Assembly: GCF_002025255.2 (NCBI RefSeq)
Contig: NZ_CP054587.1
Location: 2,170,001 to 2,234,000 of the forward strand
Reading direction: 5' to 3'
Source: Halolamina sp. CBA1230
GTDB taxonomy: Archaea; Halobacteriota; Halobacteria; Halobacteriales; Haloferacaceae
DNA length: 64,000 nt
Part shown: positions 60,245 to 64,000 of the stretch, piece after piece
Layout of the letters: every line of letters begins with the position of its first letter
Numbering within the stretch: position 1 is the stretch's first letter
Made by a program: the position numbers and the translations under genes
Notes under the pieces: generated by a model
The model's database searches: none
The model's input: the letters and a program-made list of their open reading frames with translations, nothing else
What the model was told of the DNA's origin: nothing

Positions 60245-60715
60245 TCAGGACCGTGGGTCCCGATCCGGGCCGGGGTACTCCCCGTCCACCACTTCGGGGT
60301 AGAGCTTCGCAGGGTCGAACAGGCGGGCGAACGCGTGTGGCGTCCGGACTGTGGTCTCGACGCGGTCGCGAACCATCCGGTTCCCCGTCGTGCTCGTGAG
60401 TCGGTCGTCGAAGGAGAGCACGTGCATCGCGCCGCCGTGGTACGCCGACGCCAGCGCGGGGTGGTCATCGTCGGGCTGGTCGACCGGCTCGCGGAGCTCC
60501 TCGATCCGTTCGCGCCAGTCCGCCGCGAGTTCCGCGTCGGCGAGGCGTTCGATCACTTCCTCGGCGTCGTCGAGCAGCGGGTCGCTGGCGACGAGCGTGA
60601 CCCAGGAGTTGCTGCGGACGTGGTCGAGACACGTCCGCGCGTCGCCGCCGACCAGCAGATCCGCCGCGAGCACGTCGCTGTCGGCGACGATCCGTGCGGG
60701 GGATGGCTCACTCAT
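60245..60715 (-). CDS. PIN-like domain protein (DUF7384-like), possible toxin
   Basis: A 156-residue protein from ATG 60715. Acidic residues of a PIN-like fold appear in RIVADSDVLAADLLVGG, SDPLLDDAEEVIERLAD, DDDHPALASAYHGG and VLSFDDRLTS. The pattern differs from classical VapC but matches haloarchaeal PIN-like proteins. The start codon lies inside the last codons of a 32-residue gene, so the two are coupled like a toxin-antitoxin pair. A nuclease role is inferred. Confidence 0.68.
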   Translation of the reverse strand: MSEPSPARIVADSDVLAADLLVGGDARTCLDHVRSNSWVTLVASDPLLDDAEEVIERLADAELAADWRERIEELREPVDQPDDDHPALASAYHGGAMHVLSFDDRLTSTTGNRMVRDRVETTVRTPHAFARLFDPAKLYPEVVDGEYPGPDRDPRS

Positions 60716-60806
60716 CTCGGACCTCCGCGAGCGCGTCCCTGACGGCCGCCTCGTCCACCTCGTACTCGGCGCCGCGGGCGAACAGCGACTCCCAGCGTTC
60801 GGGCAT
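60708..60806 (-). CDS. Very small coupled protein, possible antitoxin
   Basis: A 32-residue protein reading MPERWESLFARGAEYEVDEA then AVRDALAEVRDE. ATG at 60804-60806, TGA at 60708-60710. It overlaps the start of the PIN-like gene by 8 bases. It is acidic and predicted to be one or two short helices, with no DNA-binding domain. Composition and coupling suggest it is real; the antitoxin role rests only on arrangement. Confidence 0.5.
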   Translation of the reverse strand: MPERWESLFARGAEYEVDEAAVRDALAEVRDE

Positions 60807-60866
60807 GCCTCCGTTGTCGGCCGGCCGGCGTATCGGTGTTGTGGGTCCGGACGTTCGACGCGGATT

Positions 60867-61007
60867 GTGAGCGAGGCGGACGTCTGACGCGGTTCACGGC
60901 CGGGAGCCGTGAGCAAGCCAGTCGTGAGCGAAGCGGACGTCTGACGCGGTTCACGGCCGGGAGCCGTGAGCAAGTCAGTCGCGAGCGAAGCGAGCGTCTG
61001 ACGCGGG
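60867..61007. repeat. Tandem 57-base repeat
   Basis: Two full units (60867-60923 and 60924-60980) and a partial third (60981-61007). The unit begins GTGAGCGAGGCGGACGTCTG and includes the hairpin TTCACGGCCGGGAGCCGTGA. The two full units differ at only about two positions. The length, 19 codons, keeps a minus-strand frame open across it, but that frame has no other sign of being a gene. The repeats end beside a degenerate tRNA-like GGGTTTAAGTCGTCCC. Confidence 0.75.
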
Positions 61008-61204
61008 TTTAAGTCGTCCCAACCGCTGTACCCGATTGGGCGCACACACCCCATCCATCTCTTGAGGTGCGCCTGACACGACTCCCCACGGACGACGCCC
61101 ACCCCGTCGACCTCTCCCCACTCCCCCGGTGACGGACCCGGGCGTCGTCGTCTTTCCCACGTCGGCGTGAACGTTATCCGGAACTGGCGCCTATCTCCGA
61201 GGAG
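61008..61204. other. Intergenic region after the tandem repeat
   Basis: No gene is seen. GGGTTTAAGTCGTCCCAACC at about 61007-61026 resembles the 3' part of a tRNA gene but has no pairing arms. The rest is pyrimidine-rich on the plus strand up to the ATG of the DUF457 gene. Confidence 0.35.
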
Positions 61205-61816
61205 ATGATGGCCACTACCCACGCGTTGGCGGGGCTCCTGCTCGCGGTTCCGGTCGCGCTGGTCGCGCCGGAGTTCGCGGTCGTCGCCGCCGTCGCGGGG
61301 TTCGCTGGCGGGGTGTTCCCGGACCTCGACATGCCCGGCGAGCACCGCCGAACGCTCCACTTCCCGGTGTACTACACGCTGGCCGCCGGAGCGGTGGGTG
61401 TCGCTGCCCTCGTCGTCCCGTCGGCGTGGACCGTCGGCAGCGTGATGTTCCTCGCTGCCGCGGCGGTTCACTCTCTCAGCGACGCGCTCGGCGGCGATCT
61501 CGAACTCCGGCCGTGGGAGGGCACCGGCGACCGCGGGGTGTACAGCCACTACCACCGCCGGTGGTGGCGGCCGCGGCGCTGGGTTCGGTACGACGGCGCG
61601 CCGGAGGACGCCGTGGCGACGGTCGGGCTAGGACTGCTCGCGCTGCTGGCCTACGACGGCGCGTTCGACGCCCTCGTCCTCGGGACGATCGCCGTCGGGG
61701 TCGTGTATGCAGCCCTCCGGCGCCGGATCGTCGACTGGGGGGAGCAGGCCGTCGACGCGCTCCCCGAGGAGACGGTCGATCGGCTGCCCGACACGCTGGT
61801 CGAGGACCTGCGCTGA
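61205..61816 (+). CDS. DUF457/YdjM-type membrane-bound metal-dependent hydrolase
   Basis: A 203-residue membrane protein. The family signature is an early histidine in MATTHALAGLLLAVP, then GGVFPDLDMPGEHRRTLHFP with conserved acids and histidines, and VHSLSDALGGDLELRPW. About four helices. YdjM-like proteins are predicted metal-dependent hydrolases with one member (LexA-regulated) in bacteria; the substrate is unknown. An extra ATG one codon downstream may be the true start. Confidence 0.82.
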   Translation: MMATTHALAGLLLAVPVALVAPEFAVVAAVAGFAGGVFPDLDMPGEHRRTLHFPVYYTLAAGAVGVAALVVPSAWTVGSVMFLAAAAVHSLSDALGGDLELRPWEGTGDRGVYSHYHRRWWRPRRWVRYDGAPEDAVATVGLGLLALLAYDGAFDALVLGTIAVGVVYAALRRRIVDWGEQAVDALPEETVDRLPDTLVEDLR

Positions 61817-61861
61817 GTTCGCTGCCGACGTGCTTTTCGCCCCGGATCGCCGTCATCGACC

Positions 61862-62233
61862 ATGGAGACCGTCGATATCGACGCCGCGTTCGACAGCTTC
61901 GAGGAGCGCTGGGCGCCCCGACTGCTCGCCTCGCTCAACGGGCAGGCGCTGAAAGCCGCCAAACTCGAGGGGGAGTTCGTCTGGCACAGCCACCCCGACG
62001 CGGACGAACTGTTCTGGGTGATCGAGGGGGAGCTGACGCTCGAACTCCGGGGCGAGCCCGACAAGCAGCTCTCCGGGGGCGAACTCGGCGTCGTCCCGGC
62101 GGGCGTCGAGCATCGCCCCGTCGCCGACGGGTTGGCGAAGGTCGTCCTTTTCGAGCCCGCCGGGACGGAGAACACCGGCGACGCCGACGCCGAGGAGCGG
62201 AAAAGCGAGGTACGGACGCTGGACGAGAGCTAG
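61862..62233 (+). CDS. Cupin-domain protein
   Basis: A 123-residue single cupin. Motif 1 reads WHSHPDADELFWVIEGELTL with the metal-binding HxH and Glu (about residues 40-60); motif 2 reads GVVPAGVEHRPVADG with the last His. Small cupins of this kind have varied roles, from sugar isomerisation to ligand binding. It converges on the gene at 62230 with overlapping stops. Confidence 0.85.
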   Translation: METVDIDAAFDSFEERWAPRLLASLNGQALKAAKLEGEFVWHSHPDADELFWVIEGELTLELRGEPDKQLSGGELGVVPAGVEHRPVADGLAKVVLFEPAGTENTGDADAEERKSEVRTLDES

Positions 62234-62829
62234 AGCGGGTCGACCCCGTCGTCTTCCTCGCCGGGTAGTCGGCCGAGTGCGAGCGCGCTGCCGAGGACGG
62301 CCGCGGCGACGACTAGCCCGCCCACCGCCTCGTCGACGGTGTGGGCGTCGGTGGCGATCCGGCTCCAGATGAGCAGCGGCGCGACGAGGAACAGCGGCGC
62401 GAACCGTCGATCGACGGCGGTCAGCGCGCCCGCCGGGACGGCGGCGTAGATGACGTGGCTCGACGCGTCCCATAGCGGGACGACGACGAGGTGGAGCAGC
62501 GAGGTCGCGACCAGGAGGGCGGCGTACGGCGGCAGCAGCGACCCCCACTCGAACCGTCGCCACGCGAGCGCGATGCCGGCGAAGGCGGCGATCAACCCGA
62601 CTGCAGCGAAGAAGTCGTCGCCGCCAGGGATCGCGGTGCCCAGGAGTTCGGGACCACCCTGATAGACGGCGAACGCGACAACCCACGCGCCGGCAACGAC
62701 GCCCAGACGCGCGGCGAGTGGTTTCGCTGCGAGGTCGCCGCGTCGCTCGTAGCCGAGAAGCAGCAGCGTCGCGAGGAGGACGAACAGTTCGGGCGCGAAC
62801 ACGGTGGCGACGGTGTCGGCGACGCTCAT
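62230..62829 (-). CDS. PAP2-like membrane protein
   Basis: A 199-residue membrane protein with five or six helices. A PAP2-type second and third motif can be seen: DASSHVIYAAVPAGALTAVD (SxxH form) and IWSRIATDAHTVDEAVGG (SRxxxxxHxxxD). The first KxxxxxxRP motif is not evident, so activity is doubtful. PAP2 enzymes dephosphorylate lipid phosphates. It starts MSVADTVATVFAPELFVLLA. Confidence 0.58.
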   Translation of the reverse strand: MSVADTVATVFAPELFVLLATLLLLGYERRGDLAAKPLAARLGVVAGAWVVAFAVYQGGPELLGTAIPGGDDFFAAVGLIAAFAGIALAWRRFEWGSLLPPYAALLVATSLLHLVVVPLWDASSHVIYAAVPAGALTAVDRRFAPLFLVAPLLIWSRIATDAHTVDEAVGGLVVAAAVLGSALALGRLPGEEDDGVDPL

Positions 62830-63035
62830 ACGCGTGGGGGTGGGGCGAGCCCGAAAAGGCGTTTCGTCACGGCGTGGCTGCAGCTCGTGGGTTTCGAGTG
62901 ACGGGGACTACGAAGACCGGCAGAACCGCATCACTCGATCGACAACTGTCAGCCGAAGGTCCCAACTAGATAGCGCCGCTCTGACGACGCGCTCCCGCTG
63001 TGGCGAGAGGACGCGTGCCGTGGTCATCGGTGCGG

Positions 63036-63572
63036 TCAGCCGTTCGTAAACCGGTCCAACCACGGGCTACCCTGGCCACGTATTTGATACGCTATCGACA
63101 CGAGGAGCACGACGAGTGCGCCGGACGCATACGCCGCCGGATCGAGTGTGGCCAGCACCGGCGTATCGATGACGCTGGCGAGCGTAGCGACGAGGCCGAG
63201 TACGACAACCCCGAGATGATACTCGCTCCAGGAGAGATGGCCGCGTTCGACGGCTTCGAGATAGATGTCGATTTCGTTCGCCCGGCCGCCGAGCGCCACC
63301 ATCTTCGACGTATCGTCGTACTGGACGAGATCTAGCGAGTCGAGTTTCGGAAGGTGGTTCTGGTGCAGCGTTACGTAAACGCTTTGTCGTACTTTCCGCG
63401 GCGCGGGCGACTTACCCGATTCGGCGGCGGCGATGTCGTTGGCGAGCGATCGGAGGTCCCGTGGATCTTCGTCGCTGAGGAGATTAAGAACGTGATACCG
63501 ACGGTTGTTACTCAACACATCGTGAATCTCTGCCCGATTTAGCGGCTCGTTCCTTCTTCGTTGTTTGAGCAT
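63036..63572 (-). CDS. Membrane-anchored winged-helix protein (DUF7344-like)
   Basis: A 178-residue protein. Residues about 10-95 form the haloarchaeal DUF7344-type winged helix: AEIHDVLSNNRRYHVLNLLS, VRQSVYVTLHQNHLPKLDSL and VQYDDTSKMVALGG. Two membrane helices follow (about 120-140 and 145-165). It is a predicted regulator tethered at the membrane. It diverges from the HTH gene at 63769 across a 196-base AT-rich spacer that probably holds both promoters. Confidence 0.72.
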   Translation of the reverse strand: MLKQRRRNEPLNRAEIHDVLSNNRRYHVLNLLSDEDPRDLRSLANDIAAAESGKSPAPRKVRQSVYVTLHQNHLPKLDSLDLVQYDDTSKMVALGGRANEIDIYLEAVERGHLSWSEYHLGVVVLGLVATLASVIDTPVLATLDPAAYASGALVVLLVSIAYQIRGQGSPWLDRFTNG

Positions 63573-63768
63573 TTTGTGTTTTCCTCATATACGGTTCTGC
63601 CTCCCACTTCCCTATCCCAGAGGGACTGGTACTCTTCCCATAATTGTACGTTGAGTAAGAGATTGTATAGTTAATTGCTGAGAGTAGTGTCACCTTGTGA
63701 AATTCCACCCATAATTGGTATGAAATTGACACGAGGAACTATTGCAGGTGTTACAAATATCTTGGGGT

Positions 63769-64000
63769 ATGGGAGACGGCGATGCGGCTCACATCCTCCG
63801 AACTGCTGCCCGTCGGCAGCGGGTGTTCGCGGAGTTCGAGGAGGGGAACGCGACGCGATCGGATATACAGGACGCGCTCGGCGTGTCCCGTTCGACTGCA
63901 TTTCGCGTCGTCAACACCTTCGAATCTCTCGGGCTGATCTCCCGCCAGAACGGCACCTATGAACTCACCCCGTTCGGCGACGTCGTTCACTGTGAGACTT
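63769..64000 (+). CDS. Helix-turn-helix transcriptional regulator, N-terminal part
   Basis: The first 77 codons of a gene that runs off the right edge. The protein starts MGDGDAAHILRTAARRQRVF; RSDIQDALGVSRSTAFRVVN is the recognition part of a winged helix, and SLGLISRQNGTYELTPFGDV the wing. It resembles MarR/IclR-like haloarchaeal regulators with a C-terminal effector domain, here missing. A TATA-like TTACAAATAT precedes the ATG. Confidence 0.75.
   Translation, partial: MGDGDAAHILRTAARRQRVFAEFEEGNATRSDIQDALGVSRSTAFRVVNTFESLGLISRQNGTYELTPFGDVVHCET

Noticed and set aside
1-64000. CRISPR array or cas genes
   Set aside because: No regularly spaced direct repeats with unique spacers were seen. 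The repeats found are tandem (35 or 57 bases) or dispersed.

Overview
The window is chromosomal DNA of a halophilic archaeon (class Halobacteria). The evidence is high GC, strongly acidic proteins, many Tat-type double-arginine signal peptides, archaeal information-processing genes (aIF2-gamma, Rpo7, Spt4, aIF5A, PCNA, S24e, Kae1-Bud32, aMBF1) and haloarchaeal families such as HTH-10 regulators and receiver-PAS-kinase hybrids. I do not assign a genus. The AT-richer stretches (0.2-5.9 kb, 7.3-8.8 kb, 63.5-63.8 kb) look like accessory or acquired DNA.

Layout. 0-6 kb: the 5' end of an acyl-CoA synthetase, then four tandem paralogues of a secreted Tat-signal protein family (740, 1615, 2582, 5307). 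The third is fused to a parallel beta-helix and a further C-terminal domain. Three of the four share an upstream sequence element, and a LamG-like gene remnant and tRNA-like direct repeats lie among them. 6-9 kb: a metallo-beta-lactamase-fold hydrolase, a copy of a dispersed structured repeat, and a complete ISH1-group IS5-family insertion sequence (7296-8765, perfect 17-bp inverted repeats, 8-bp target duplication) that carries a passenger membrane-protein gene. 8.8-11.7 kb: the conserved aIF2-gamma / PIN / Rpo7 / Spt4 / dephospho-CoA kinase operon. 11.9-20.9 kb: two VapBC modules, aIF5A coupled to an agmatinase-like gene whose 3' end has a decayed second copy nearby, a three-gene membrane-protein operon, and gcvT-gcvH.

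21-30.5 kb: a beta-propeller lipoprotein, gcvPA-gcvPB (separated from gcvTH by a VapBC module and two other genes), a second copy of the dispersed repeat, glutaredoxin, cobalamin adenosyltransferase, tRNA-Val(CAC), a sugar dehydrogenase and a trans-sulfuration enzyme. 30.8-40 kb: a polytopic membrane protein, regulators, a universal stress protein, a receiver-PAS-PAS-histidine kinase, a threonine-synthase-like enzyme and two paralogous HTH-10 regulators. 40-48.4 kb: sucCD, a DMT transporter, a probable IS200/IS605-type remnant, aMBF1, an AlaX editing protein, a third related repeat with a long hairpin, acyl-CoA dehydrogenase and PCNA. 48.4-64 kb: TrkH, fructosamine-kinase-like, Nif3-like, an AAA+ ATPase with a His-rich tail, an Agl23-type membrane glycosyltransferase homologue, thiolase, S24e, Kae1-Bud32, an RdgB-type NTP pyrophosphatase, a possible third toxin-antitoxin pair, and membrane or regulatory genes up to an HTH gene cut by the right edge.

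Most of the window is ordinary core metabolism and information processing. The parts most worth a second look are the secreted-paralogue cluster with its shared upstream element, the insertion sequence with a passenger gene, the dispersed structured repeats (three copies, with a compensatory base change in one stem), and the toxin-antitoxin modules with palindromes at their promoters.
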